A stretch of 64,000 bases of DNA, from assembly GCA_017307755.1 (NCBI GenBank), contig JAFKGQ010000003.1:682001-746000 (forward strand), in the 5' to 3' direction. The notes under the pieces are model-generated. The model saw only the letters and a list, made by a program, of their open reading frames with translations, was not told where the DNA came from and searched no databases. The stretch's first letter is position 1, and the number at the start of each line of letters is the position of its first letter. The DNA is from Chitinophagaceae bacterium (GTDB taxonomy: Bacteria; Bacteroidota; Bacteroidia; Chitinophagales; Chitinophagaceae). The translations under genes and the position numbers were made by a program. Positions 1 through 8,350 of the stretch are shown here, in pieces.

Positions 1-1179
1 ATGCAGGAAGCATACATCGTTGCCGGGTATCGTTCGGCAGTCGGCAAATCAAAAAGGGGTAAGTTCCGTTTTTACAGACCAGACGACATGGCCATCGATG
101 TCATAAAAGGGGTGTTGGCGTCCGTGCCACAACTGGATGCCAAACTGGTGGATGATGTTATTGTTGGCAATGCCGTGCCGGAGGCAGAGCAGGGGCTTCA
201 GGTAGGACGCATCATTGCCGCACGGGCCGTAGGGATCCACGCCCCCGGGGTCACGGTCAACAGGTATTGCGCCAGCGGTCTGGAAACCATCGCCATTGCC
301 ACTGCAAAAATCCGTACAGGCATGGCCGATTGTATCATTGCAGGTGGTACGGAAAGCATGAGCATGGTGCCGACGGCGGGCTGGAAAACAGTGCCTGCCT
401 ATTCCATCGCTTCCGAAGACCCCGATTATTTCCTGAATATGGGTCTGACGGCCGAGGCGGTAGCAAAGGAGTTCAAAGTAAGCCGTGAAGATCAGGATCA
501 ATTCTCCTATCATTCACATCAGAAAGCGATCAATGCCATCAGGAATGGTTATTTCAAGGATGGGATCCTGCCGTTGCAGGTTGAAGAAGTATACATTGAT
601 GAAAAAGGGAAAAAGCAAAAGAGAAGTTTTGTCGTAGATACGGATGAAGGGCCCAGAGAAGATACTTCCCTGGAGGCGCTGGCCAAATTAAAGCCGGTGT
701 TTGCGGCCGGCGGCTGTGTTACGGCCGGCAACTCTTCCCAAACCAGCGATGGCGCCGCTTTTGTCGTCGTCATGGGAGAGAAGATGATGAAGGACCTGGG
801 GTTGACGCCGATAGCAAGATTGGTTGCCTGTGCCAGTGCCGGGGTACATCCCCGTATTATGGGTATCGGCCCCGTAGAGGCAGTGCCAAAAGCGCTAAAG
901 CAGGCAGGCATGAGCCTGGGACAGATAGACCTGGTAGAGCTGAACGAGGCCTTTGCTTCGCAATCGTTGGCTGTGATACGTCAGCTGGGGCTGGACCCAG
1001 CCATCGTCAATATCAATGGAGGCGCCATCGCCCTGGGGCACCCGCTGGGCTGTTCTGGCTGCAAGCTGACCATCCAACTCGTGCACGACATGAAAAGATT
1101 GAAAAAGAAGTACGGCATTGTTACTGCATGCGTGGGCGGAGGCCAGGGGATCGCGGGTATTATCGAGCGCCTGAATTAA
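1..1179 (+). CDS. Acetyl-CoA acyltransferase (thiolase)
   Basis: Thiolase-superfamily enzyme of 392 residues, the usual full length, which cleaves 3-ketoacyl-CoA with CoA in beta-oxidation or runs the reverse condensation. The nucleophile Cys90 lies in NRYCASGLET, the catalytic His347 in ALGHPLGCSG and the second acid/base Cys377 in ACVGGGQG; NEAFA is also present. The ATG is the first base of the window and is followed by a typical thiolase N-terminus (AYIVAGYRSAVGK), so the gene appears complete, although its upstream partners (often a FadB-like gene) cannot be seen. Chain-length preference cannot be read from the sequence. The next gene is about 285 bp away and functionally unrelated. Confidence 0.93.
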   Translation: MQEAYIVAGYRSAVGKSKRGKFRFYRPDDMAIDVIKGVLASVPQLDAKLVDDVIVGNAVPEAEQGLQVGRIIAARAVGIHAPGVTVNRYCASGLETIAIATAKIRTGMADCIIAGGTESMSMVPTAGWKTVPAYSIASEDPDYFLNMGLTAEAVAKEFKVSREDQDQFSYHSHQKAINAIRNGYFKDGILPLQVEEVYIDEKGKKQKRSFVVDTDEGPREDTSLEALAKLKPVFAAGGCVTAGNSSQTSDGAAFVVVMGEKMMKDLGLTPIARLVACASAGVHPRIMGIGPVEAVPKALKQAGMSLGQIDLVELNEAFASQSLAVIRQLGLDPAIVNINGGAIALGHPLGCSGCKLTIQLVHDMKRLKKKYGIVTACVGGGQGIAGIIERLN

Positions 1180-1262
1180 TTCTACAAAACTGTCATATTC
1201 TGTCTGTCTGTATTACGTCCTTGTACTATAGGGCGCATAAGGGGTACTTTTTAAATTAAAAG

Positions 1263-1283
1263 CGGGGCTGCCCGTCATTTTTT
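1263..1283 (+). terminator. Weak hairpin plus T-run after the thiolase
   Basis: CGGG and CCCG can pair around a four-base loop and are followed within three bases by six T residues, about 85 bases after the thiolase stop codon. The stem is only four pairs, so this is a tentative intrinsic terminator. The rest of the 285-bp gap holds no clear promoter motif. Confidence 0.3.
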
Positions 1284-1464
1284 CACGGAGTCATATCATA
1301 AATAGTTTTAACTTGCTTTGTCGTTAAACGCTTGCTGGTCACAGGCGGTACGAGCTGTGGGTGTGTTGTCCTCTACGTCTGTCCGCTGGCGGAAAGGATA
1401 TATAACCGTAGACAACCTTTTTATCGTGATTTATTGGGATCGCGTTCAACTATTATTATAACCC

Positions 1465-2109
1465 ATGATTCGAGTATTTATTACTGATGATCATGAAATC
1501 TATCTGGAGGGATTGGCCCTGCTGTTAGGCAAACAAGAAGGAATCAAAGTCGTTGGGACTGCTTTATCCGGAAAAGATCTGTTATCGAGGCTTAAAGACA
1601 TAGAGACGGATGTTTTGCTACTGGATGTTTACCTCCCGGATATAGGTGAGGAAGAGCTGTTGCAGAGCATCCGCGCCAGCAGGCCTGACCTGAAGATCAT
1701 TTACCTCACACTGCTTCGCGGCACCCGTTATATCCATAAGCTCACCCGTCATAACATACAAGGCTATGTATTGAAGAATGTCCTGCTCGATGAGCTGGTG
1801 GCAGCCTTGCAGACTGTCCACAATGGCAGCAGCTATTTCAGCAAGGACATCAACATCGGCGACAGGGATGAGGACTTCCGTAACACCATCACTATTGAAG
1901 ACAAGCAGATCGACGAAATACTGTCCCGCCGGGAGCTGGAAGTGCTCAAGCTCATCTGCAGGGAGTACAGCAACGCTGAAATAGCAGAGAAGCTTTTTCT
2001 TAGCGTCAGTACGGTGGAAACACATCGTAAAAACCTGATCGCCAAGCTGGGTGTGAATAATACAGTAGGCCTTGTAAAATTTGCCCTCCGGAACAAGCTC
2101 ATAGACTGA
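1465..2109 (+). CDS. LuxR/NarL-family response regulator
   Basis: Two-domain response regulator of 214 residues. The receiver domain spans about residues 1-120, with the acidic pair in ITDDHE and the phosphoacceptor Asp54 in LLLDVYLPD. The C-terminal LuxR helix-turn-helix (about 150-210) shows LSRRELEVLKLI and the recognition-helix segment VSTVETHRKNL. It is followed 62 bp later by a histidine kinase on the same strand and the two almost certainly form one system. The signal and targets are not visible. The adjacent TonB receptor (4142) could be a target, but that is only proximity. Confidence 0.92.
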   Translation: MIRVFITDDHEIYLEGLALLLGKQEGIKVVGTALSGKDLLSRLKDIETDVLLLDVYLPDIGEEELLQSIRASRPDLKIIYLTLLRGTRYIHKLTRHNIQGYVLKNVLLDELVAALQTVHNGSSYFSKDINIGDRDEDFRNTITIEDKQIDEILSRRELEVLKLICREYSNAEIAEKLFLSVSTVETHRKNLIAKLGVNNTVGLVKFALRNKLID

Positions 2110-2171
2110 GACTAAATGATTTCACGTATACACCAAAGATGATTAACTTGAGGTAAGAACCAACAACATCC

Positions 2172-4022
2172 GTGAAGCGGCCACTACTCCTCTTCTTACT
2201 GCTGATCGTTCATTTGGCGCTGCCTGCACAGGTAGACACGGCAGCTATATTCACAGCTTATGAAAAAGGTTTGAGCTTTACCGAAGCGCAGGTGGACTCC
2301 ATTGGTTACTATGCCGACTTTATCGATAAGACTATCGAAAAGATAAATTTCCCCAGGGCAAAGGTGCTGGCGCTCCGTCTGCACGGCTTCTATTATGAGA
2401 ATAAGGCGGATTACAAACGGGCCATCGATTATTATCTCCAGACCCTTGATAAGGCCAGAGAGATCGATGATATTGAACACGAGATCAATGCCCTCACCGA
2501 TCTGGCTGTCATGTACACGGAAATGAAGCAGCCCCGGAAAGCAAAAGAAGTGTACCTGGAATGTGTGGCCCTGAATAAGAAGCGGGGCGACGCCAGCAGT
2601 CTGGTCACCAGTTATATCAATCTGGCCCCTCTCTATAATCACCTGGGGATTTATGACAGCGCCCTTATCTTTTTGAATGAAGGGCTGCGCATCGGCAAAC
2701 CGCTGGAGGACGCGGGAAAGGAGGACCTCTCGAACCTCTATAACAACCTGGGCCAAACCTATTATTTCCTAAAGAATTATGATAAGTCCATCGTGTACTT
2801 TGCGGGCAACTACAGGCGTCATCTTTCCGGACATGGGCTCAGCGGTAAAGCCATCCTCTGGTTTGACGTACTTAACCTTGCCGACTCCTATACGCAGGAG
2901 GGCGCCCTTGATTCGGCCGGAAAATATGCTGCGCTCGCCATCGGCCTGGCTGACGAACTGAATTCAAGGAGCAAACAATCCGACACCTACCAGGTACTTT
3001 CGAAACTTGCGCAGCGCAAGGGCGACTATAAAAAAGCCTATGAGTACCAGTCTAAATGGTATGAACTGGATACTGCCATCGTCAATGGCGAAACCTACAA
3101 GGCCATTGCCGAACTGGAGGAAAAGTATGAGGCGAGGCAGCATGAAAATGAGATGCTGCTGCTGCAGGGGGAGATATCCCAGCAAAAATTCCACACCCGC
3201 ATCATGCTGATCATGAGCATCAGTCTGCTGGCCATCGCCATCCTGGCCGCCATGGCCTTTATCATCAAGAGAAAGGTCAACAGGAAGCTGCAGACGACCA
3301 ACGACCTGGTCACCCGTCAGAACGAGCGTCTGTCCGAATTGAACTACGAGAAGAATTCCCTCATCAGCATCGTATCTCACGACCTCAGCACACCCTTTGC
3401 CAGCATCGGCATGTGGGCCCAGCTGATGCAGGTGGATACAGGCAACCTCTCGACGGAACAAAAGAAAGCCCTTAACCGTATCGAGCAGGCCACGACTTAT
3501 GGGGAAAAGCTGATCCGCCATATCCTTGACGTGGAGAAAGTCCAGACCAACCAGCATAAACTGCAATTGGAGAATGTCGACCTGCGCATTTTCTCCGAAT
3601 CCGTCATCGATACATTCCAGCCTGTTGCGGGTAGAAAGAATATCCAGTTACATCTGGAATGCCCAAAAAAGAGCCTCTATTTCCTTAGTGATCGTCAATT
3701 GTTGAGCCGGATGCTGGAAAACCTGCTGTCCAATGCCATCAAGTACACAGGCCAAGGGAAGAATGTCTGGATGAGCGTCAGCGAGGAAAAAGATGCCATC
3801 AGTATAAAGGTGCGCGACGAAGGTGTGGGTATTGAAAAGGATGAACTACCCCACCTGTTCTCCAAATACAGCAAGATCTCCTCTCAGCCTACCAACGGGG
3901 AGCCATCCACCGGGCTCGGTCTTTCCATCGTCAAGCGTATCTGCGAGGAGCTGAATGGTCAGATCAGCTGTGAAAGCCGGCTGGGAGAGGGGTCCATCTT
4001 TACGGTGGTCCTGAAAAAGTAA
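2172..4022 (+). CDS. TPR-containing sensor histidine kinase
   Basis: Sensor kinase of 616 residues that starts at a GTG codon and has a signal peptide ending near LPAQ. Tetratricopeptide-like helices fill about residues 50-300 and should lie in the periplasm; a coiled stretch and one membrane helix (about 340-360) follow. The DHp domain has His403 in IVSHDLSTPF, and the ATPase domain has the N box (NLLSNAIKYT), G1 (DEGVGIEKDE) and G2 (GLGLSIVKRI). This TPR-TM-kinase design is common in Bacteroidota and pairs with LuxR-type regulators such as the one just upstream. The ligand is unknown. Confidence 0.9.
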   Translation: MKRPLLLFLLLIVHLALPAQVDTAAIFTAYEKGLSFTEAQVDSIGYYADFIDKTIEKINFPRAKVLALRLHGFYYENKADYKRAIDYYLQTLDKAREIDDIEHEINALTDLAVMYTEMKQPRKAKEVYLECVALNKKRGDASSLVTSYINLAPLYNHLGIYDSALIFLNEGLRIGKPLEDAGKEDLSNLYNNLGQTYYFLKNYDKSIVYFAGNYRRHLSGHGLSGKAILWFDVLNLADSYTQEGALDSAGKYAALAIGLADELNSRSKQSDTYQVLSKLAQRKGDYKKAYEYQSKWYELDTAIVNGETYKAIAELEEKYEARQHENEMLLLQGEISQQKFHTRIMLIMSISLLAIAILAAMAFIIKRKVNRKLQTTNDLVTRQNERLSELNYEKNSLISIVSHDLSTPFASIGMWAQLMQVDTGNLSTEQKKALNRIEQATTYGEKLIRHILDVEKVQTNQHKLQLENVDLRIFSESVIDTFQPVAGRKNIQLHLECPKKSLYFLSDRQLLSRMLENLLSNAIKYTGQGKNVWMSVSEEKDAISIKVRDEGVGIEKDELPHLFSKYSKISSQPTNGEPSTGLGLSIVKRICEELNGQISCESRLGEGSIFTVVLKK

Positions 4023-4076
4023 TGGACACGTCTGTCCCACATTAATAACTGCTTAACATCTTTTAATGCCCAAAAT

Positions 4077-4107
4077 TTGCCCGGCGGCCGATGCTGGCCT
4101 AAATTTG
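4077..4107 (+). promoter_or_regulatory. Bacteroidota-type promoter for the TonB receptor gene
   Basis: TTG at 4077-4079 is followed after 20 bases by TAAATTTG at 4100-4107, fitting the Bacteroidota -33 (TTG) and -7 (TAnnTTTG) consensus. It lies about 35 bp before the ATG chosen for the TonB receptor. Confidence 0.6.
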
Positions 4108-4141
4108 AAACCTTGTAGCAAAAAATTTGGCATTCCCAGAC

Positions 4142-6643
4142 ATGAATCGAATTTTATATCTTGTCGTTGTCGCCCTGATGTTTACTTTACCTGCGTGGGC
4201 GGGGGATAAAAGGGAAGAGATACCCGGCACCGGCAGTCTTTCGGGAAGGGTCACAGACAAAGGGGGAGCCCCGCTGGCGGCGGCTACAGTCTACATCCCC
4301 GACCTGAAGCTTGGGGTCATCACCGACACAGCCGGCTATTATAAATTTACTTCCCTTCCTTCCGGCAGATACCTGATAGAAGTCCATTCCATTGGATACA
4401 AGACCTTTACGAGAATAGTAAGCATCAACGGACCTGTCACCCAGGATTTTTCGCTTTCCGATGAATATGTGGAAGAAAGCCCGGTAGTGGTAACGGGTCT
4501 TTCCAAAGCCACCCAGATCAAAAGAAGCCCTGTCCCCATCGTAGCCATCAATCATGACTATCTGGTGTCCAATCTGAGCACGAATGCCATTGATGCCATT
4601 GCGAAAATTCCCGGCATCAGGGCTGTGACAACGGGGCCAAATGTCTCCAAACCCTTTATCCGGGGCCTGGGTTACAACAGGATACTTACCCTTTACGATG
4701 GCATCCGTCAGGAAGGTCAGCAATGGGGGGATGAACACGGCATCGAGGTTGACCAGTACAGTGTGGAAAGAGTGGAAGTGATCAAGGGTCCGGCCAGTCT
4801 CAGTTTTGGTTCCGATGCCCTTGCCGGCGTCGTCAATCTTATACCCACGCAGCCTGCTCCTGATGGGAAGGTGTTAGGGAATATCATGCTGGACTACCAA
4901 TCCAACAACAAGTACCTGGGTGGTTCCGGCTACCTGAGCGGGACCAGGAATGGTTTGGAATGGATGGCGCGTATCTCTCACAAACAGGCGGTGGATTATA
5001 AGAATAAGATCGATGGCCGGGTTTTCGGTACGGCTTTTAATGAGACGGATGCCAGCGCTTCCCTGGGTCTTCACCGCAAATGGGGGTATTCTCACCTGGA
5101 TCTTGTGCTCTTCGACGACCTGCAGGAGATACCCGACGGCAGCCGCGACAGCGCCACCCGGCGTTTCACCCGTCAGATTTATGAGGGGGATGCCGACACC
5201 GTCCGTCAGATCGTCAGCGATGCCGACCTGGGCAGCTATCACATTGAGAAATTGCATCAGCATGTGCAGCACTACCGCATTTATTCCGGCAACAGCTTTA
5301 TCCTGGGAGAATACGGCCGGCTACAGGTGAACCTGGGTTTTCAGCGCAGCATCCGCCGGGAATACAGCCACCCCATCGCCTATAAAACTCCGGGTCTTTA
5401 TCTGCAACTGAACAGCTATACTTATGATGTCAAATATTTTTTGCCGGAATTTGATGATTGGAATGTGACGGTGGGTTTGAATGGCATGTATCAGCAGAAT
5501 AACAGCACGGATGGGACGGAGTTTGTCATTCCTTCCTATCATCAGCTGGATATGGGACCCTTCCTGCTGGCCAAACGCAGCTTTGAAAAGCTGGATATCT
5601 CCGGAGGGGTCCGTTTTGACACCAGAAGGTTTAACAATGCCGCCCTTTACACCGCCGCTGACCCGGCGACGGGTTTTGATAAGCCGGTGTACGGCGCCGA
5701 CACGGCAGGGGCTACCCGCCAGTTCTACGATTATAAAAAAACCTTCACCGGGTGGTCGGGCAGCCTGGGCGCCACCTATAACTTCTCCGAACAATTTTCC
5801 GTCAAGGCCAATATCGCCCGCGGTTTCCGCGCTCCCAATATCGCGGAGATCTCCGCCAACGGGGTACATCCCGGCACCAATATCTATCAACTCGGCAATC
5901 CGGACTTCAAGCCCGAATTCAGCCTGCAGGAAGACCTTGGCCTCGTCTATTCCTCCCGATACGTAGTGGCTACGCTGGATCTGTTCAATAACTTTATATC
6001 CAACTATATCTATAACCAGAAACTACAGCGTACGGATGGAACGGATTCCGTGGATATAACGGGGAAGAACACCTATTTTCAATTCGTGTCGTCCCGCGCG
6101 CGTCTGTATGGCGGCGAGGTCAGCGTGGACATCCACCCTATAAAAGCCCTGCATTTCGAGAACAGTCTTTCCCTTGTCTACGGGAAGAACGAGGGCGTAA
6201 AAGGCAAGCCGCTCAACGATAGCGCGAGGTATCTACCTTTTATCCCTCCTACCCATGGGCTTTCGGAACTGAGATATGAATTCAGCTCCAAATCCTCCCA
6301 CCTTGTCCATGCGTTCGTGAAAGTGCAAATGGAGTATTATGCGGCGCAGAACCGGGCCTTCCTGGCGTATAATACGGAGACGCCTACGGCGGGATATACG
6401 CTTTTTAATGCAGGCATAGGAGGAGGCTTTACCAATAAGAAAGGAAAGACTATTGTCAATGTATATCTGAATGGAGATAATCTTTTTGATAAGGCTTATT
6501 ATGACCATCTCAGCCGGCTGAAGTATTTCTTATTCTCTCCAACAGACACACATCCAACGCACGGCATCTACAATATGGGGCGGAATATCAGCCTGAAATT
6601 GAGCTTTCCGCTGGATTTCAGCATGACAAAAGCTGCCGGATAA
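4142..6643 (+). CDS. TonB-dependent receptor
   Basis: Outer-membrane active-transport channel of 833 residues. The order is signal peptide (ending LPAWA), a carboxypeptidase-regulatory-like beta-sandwich (about 25-115; LSGRVTDKGGAPLAAATVYIP), a plug domain with FIRGLGYNRIL and VIKGPASLSFGSDALAGVVN, and a beta-barrel with the typical ANIARGFRAPNIAEIS segment. An in-frame TTG lies 15 bp further upstream, but the ATG at 4142 gives a clean signal peptide and sits at a sensible distance from the promoter. The length and plug are FecA/CirA-like rather than SusC-like, and there is no SusD beside it. The substrate (siderophore, cofactor, metal or oligosaccharide) cannot be told. Confidence 0.92.
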   Translation: MNRILYLVVVALMFTLPAWAGDKREEIPGTGSLSGRVTDKGGAPLAAATVYIPDLKLGVITDTAGYYKFTSLPSGRYLIEVHSIGYKTFTRIVSINGPVTQDFSLSDEYVEESPVVVTGLSKATQIKRSPVPIVAINHDYLVSNLSTNAIDAIAKIPGIRAVTTGPNVSKPFIRGLGYNRILTLYDGIRQEGQQWGDEHGIEVDQYSVERVEVIKGPASLSFGSDALAGVVNLIPTQPAPDGKVLGNIMLDYQSNNKYLGGSGYLSGTRNGLEWMARISHKQAVDYKNKIDGRVFGTAFNETDASASLGLHRKWGYSHLDLVLFDDLQEIPDGSRDSATRRFTRQIYEGDADTVRQIVSDADLGSYHIEKLHQHVQHYRIYSGNSFILGEYGRLQVNLGFQRSIRREYSHPIAYKTPGLYLQLNSYTYDVKYFLPEFDDWNVTVGLNGMYQQNNSTDGTEFVIPSYHQLDMGPFLLAKRSFEKLDISGGVRFDTRRFNNAALYTAADPATGFDKPVYGADTAGATRQFYDYKKTFTGWSGSLGATYNFSEQFSVKANIARGFRAPNIAEISANGVHPGTNIYQLGNPDFKPEFSLQEDLGLVYSSRYVVATLDLFNNFISNYIYNQKLQRTDGTDSVDITGKNTYFQFVSSRARLYGGEVSVDIHPIKALHFENSLSLVYGKNEGVKGKPLNDSARYLPFIPPTHGLSELRYEFSSKSSHLVHAFVKVQMEYYAAQNRAFLAYNTETPTAGYTLFNAGIGGGFTNKKGKTIVNVYLNGDNLFDKAYYDHLSRLKYFLFSPTDTHPTHGIYNMGRNISLKLSFPLDFSMTKAAG

Positions 6644-6720
6644 TCCGGGTGGCCCGGCGGCATACAAAATAATATTGTATTTCGGGCGTTATTTATTTAC
6701 TAACCCGATGTCATAAACGG

Positions 6721-6760
6721 GAAAGCCATTCACCGGCGGGTGGGTGGCTTTCAACTTTTT
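6721..6760 (+). terminator. Intrinsic terminator after the TonB receptor
   Basis: GAAAGCCA (6721-6728) and TGGCTTTC (6745-6752) form an 8-bp stem with a GC-rich loop, followed by AACTTTTT. It overlaps the stop codon of the convergent DUF983 gene. Confidence 0.7.
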
Positions 6761-7221
6761 GGGGAGCCCGGATTGTCCCGGTAGTAGTCTTCAGTCTTGT
6801 GATCAAAGCTTTTTACGGCTGTCTGTTTGTAGTCAGGATCATAGCTGACAAAAAAATACAGGTAGATCACCCGGCTTAGGCGCATAAGCCAGGGCTGAAG
6901 AAAGATGAGCAGGGCGGCGTTCAAACCCATCCACCAGAAAAAGCGGTGGTCCTCGGTAGACAGGCCCACCAGTACCCACCATGCGATAAAGGTAGCCACG
7001 GAGAGTGCGAAAGAGAGGGCGTAGCTTACGTACCCTGTGCCATACCAGAAACCTACTTCCAGCTCGAAAGGCTGTCCGCATTCAGGGCACTTTTCAGGCA
7101 TCTGAAGGGTCTTTTTTAATTTCCAGGGATTGGACTGGGTGAACATATGTCCTCTCCGGCAACGGGGGCATTTCATGGTGAGGATGCTCCAAAGATAATT
7201 GGGCTTTTCTTGAATAGGCAT
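6751..7221 (-). CDS. DUF983 family membrane protein
   Basis: Protein of 156 residues with a Cys-rich N-terminal zinc-ribbon-like part (CPRCRRGHMF, then CPECGQPFE) followed by two hydrophobic helices (about 70-125), the layout of the DUF983 family. The function of this family is not established. A close paralog lies at 25418-25879. The ATG at 7221 is preceded five bases upstream by a TACCTTTG element, so its messenger probably has almost no leader. The gene is convergent with the TonB receptor. Confidence 0.85.
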   Translation of the reverse strand: MPIQEKPNYLWSILTMKCPRCRRGHMFTQSNPWKLKKTLQMPEKCPECGQPFELEVGFWYGTGYVSYALSFALSVATFIAWWVLVGLSTEDHRFFWWMGLNAALLIFLQPWLMRLSRVIYLYFFVSYDPDYKQTAVKSFDHKTEDYYRDNPGSPKS

Positions 7222-7225
7222 GGCG

Positions 7226-7233
7226 CAAAGGTA
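7226..7233 (-). promoter_or_regulatory. -7 element TACCTTTG before the DUF983 gene
   Basis: On the minus strand this is TACCTTTG, a match to the Bacteroidota -7 consensus, immediately before the ATG at 7221. No TTG stands at the expected -33 distance, so the match is partial. Confidence 0.4.
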
Positions 7234-7271
7234 CAGTTACTCGCGGAAAATGACAGACCGATGCCGGAATA

Positions 7272-7595
7272 TCAGGCATTTTTTATGACCCGCCACAGCG
7301 ACTGCCAGTCCCCGCCATTGTGTACCTGTGTAATACCGGCGTTCCTGAGTATTTCGATGCCTTCCCGGCAATGGGCGCCGGCGCTGCAGCAGAGGATCAC
7401 GGGTCTGCGCAGATCTCTGATCCTTGCAATATTTGCTTTGATACGATCGATAGGAATGTTGAGGGCGCCGGGGACATGTCCCTGGTCGAATTCGTAGGCC
7501 GTCCGAAGATCGATGACAACACCGCCGTCCCGTAAGGCCTGACGGACACCGGCGTTTCCGCTGATAAGACGGGAAAGGTCAGATAACCAGCTCAT
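7272..7595 (-). CDS. Rhodanese-like domain protein
   Basis: Single-domain rhodanese of 107 residues. It has the family features VVIDLRTAYEFDQGHVPGALNIP and the active-site loop CCSAGAHC, whose first or second Cys would carry the persulfide. Such small proteins move sulfur or act in redox and cyanide chemistry, and the substrate is not evident. Its ATG overlaps the TGA of the upstream glycosyltransferase (ATGA, 7595-7592), so it is translationally coupled to an LPS-type operon, an unexpected partner. Confidence 0.88.
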   Translation of the reverse strand: MSWLSDLSRLISGNAGVRQALRDGGVVIDLRTAYEFDQGHVPGALNIPIDRIKANIARIRDLRRPVILCCSAGAHCREGIEILRNAGITQVHNGGDWQSLWRVIKNA

Positions 7596-8350
7596 ATATT
7601 TCTCTTGAGGCGGTGCAATTTAATATATTTCAGAAATGTCAGGTGGCCAATCTGGACGGCAATGACAAAACCGTTGAACCCATCTAAAAAACCCGCCCGG
7701 AGAAAATAACTGGTGAAGAAGGCCCAGAAAGGGTTGATGACGATCTTGACCCAGTTGACATTTTTTCCTTTCTCAAACAGCAACTGCGCGGAAAGCCGGC
7801 TATAACGATTGTTCTTTTCCACATGATCATCATAATTTGAATAGGTATAATGCAGCAGATCTCCGGCGAGCAGACCGACACTTGCATCCTTATCCGGGAC
7901 CAGGGATTCGTGGACGATGTCAAGGCTCCAGGCGCTCTTTTGCCGGTGAGCCAGGCGGACCTTTCTGTCCGGATACCAGCTGCCATGCCGGATCCACTGT
8001 CCGCAGTAATTATTGAGCCGGTTCATCAGGTAGCAATCCTGAGGAAACCCCTGGCTCTTCTCCCGGAGGATGCTTTCGCAAAGTTTTTCGCTCAACAGTT
8101 CATCGGCGTCTAAAAACAGGATATGGTCGTGACAGGCCAGCGAGGCGGCGGCATTCTTTTGTGAGCCGTAACCCGAAAAGGCCCGCTGGTGCAGACATCC
8201 CCCTAATTGCCGGACAATGGCAGCCGTCCTATCCGTGGAAAAAGAATCCAATACGATGACCTCGTCGGCAACAGGCGTTACCGACTGCATACAGCGTGCT
8301 ATATTTTTCTCCTCGTTGTAAGTAATAATTACGACGGATAGGGCTGTCAT
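7592..8350 (-). CDS. WaaE/KdtX-like glycosyltransferase family 2
   Basis: GT2 enzyme of 252 residues in the style of the LPS-core glycosyltransferases WaaE/KdtX. Visible features are SVVIITYNEEKNIARC at the N-terminus, a DSFSTDRT segment and the metal-binding FLDADE motif; a hydrophobic C-terminal stretch may associate with the membrane. The open frame extends 48 bp further, but the ATG at 8350 gives an ATGA overlap with the upstream ABC-transporter stop and the conserved N-terminus, so it is preferred. Coupling to an MsbA-like exporter supports a role in lipid A-core assembly; the exact sugar is unknown. Confidence 0.85.
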   Translation of the reverse strand: MTALSVVIITYNEEKNIARCMQSVTPVADEVIVLDSFSTDRTAAIVRQLGGCLHQRAFSGYGSQKNAAASLACHDHILFLDADELLSEKLCESILREKSQGFPQDCYLMNRLNNYCGQWIRHGSWYPDRKVRLAHRQKSAWSLDIVHESLVPDKDASVGLLAGDLLHYTYSNYDDHVEKNNRYSRLSAQLLFEKGKNVNWVKIVINPFWAFFTSYFLRAGFLDGFNGFVIAVQIGHLTFLKYIKLHRLKRNI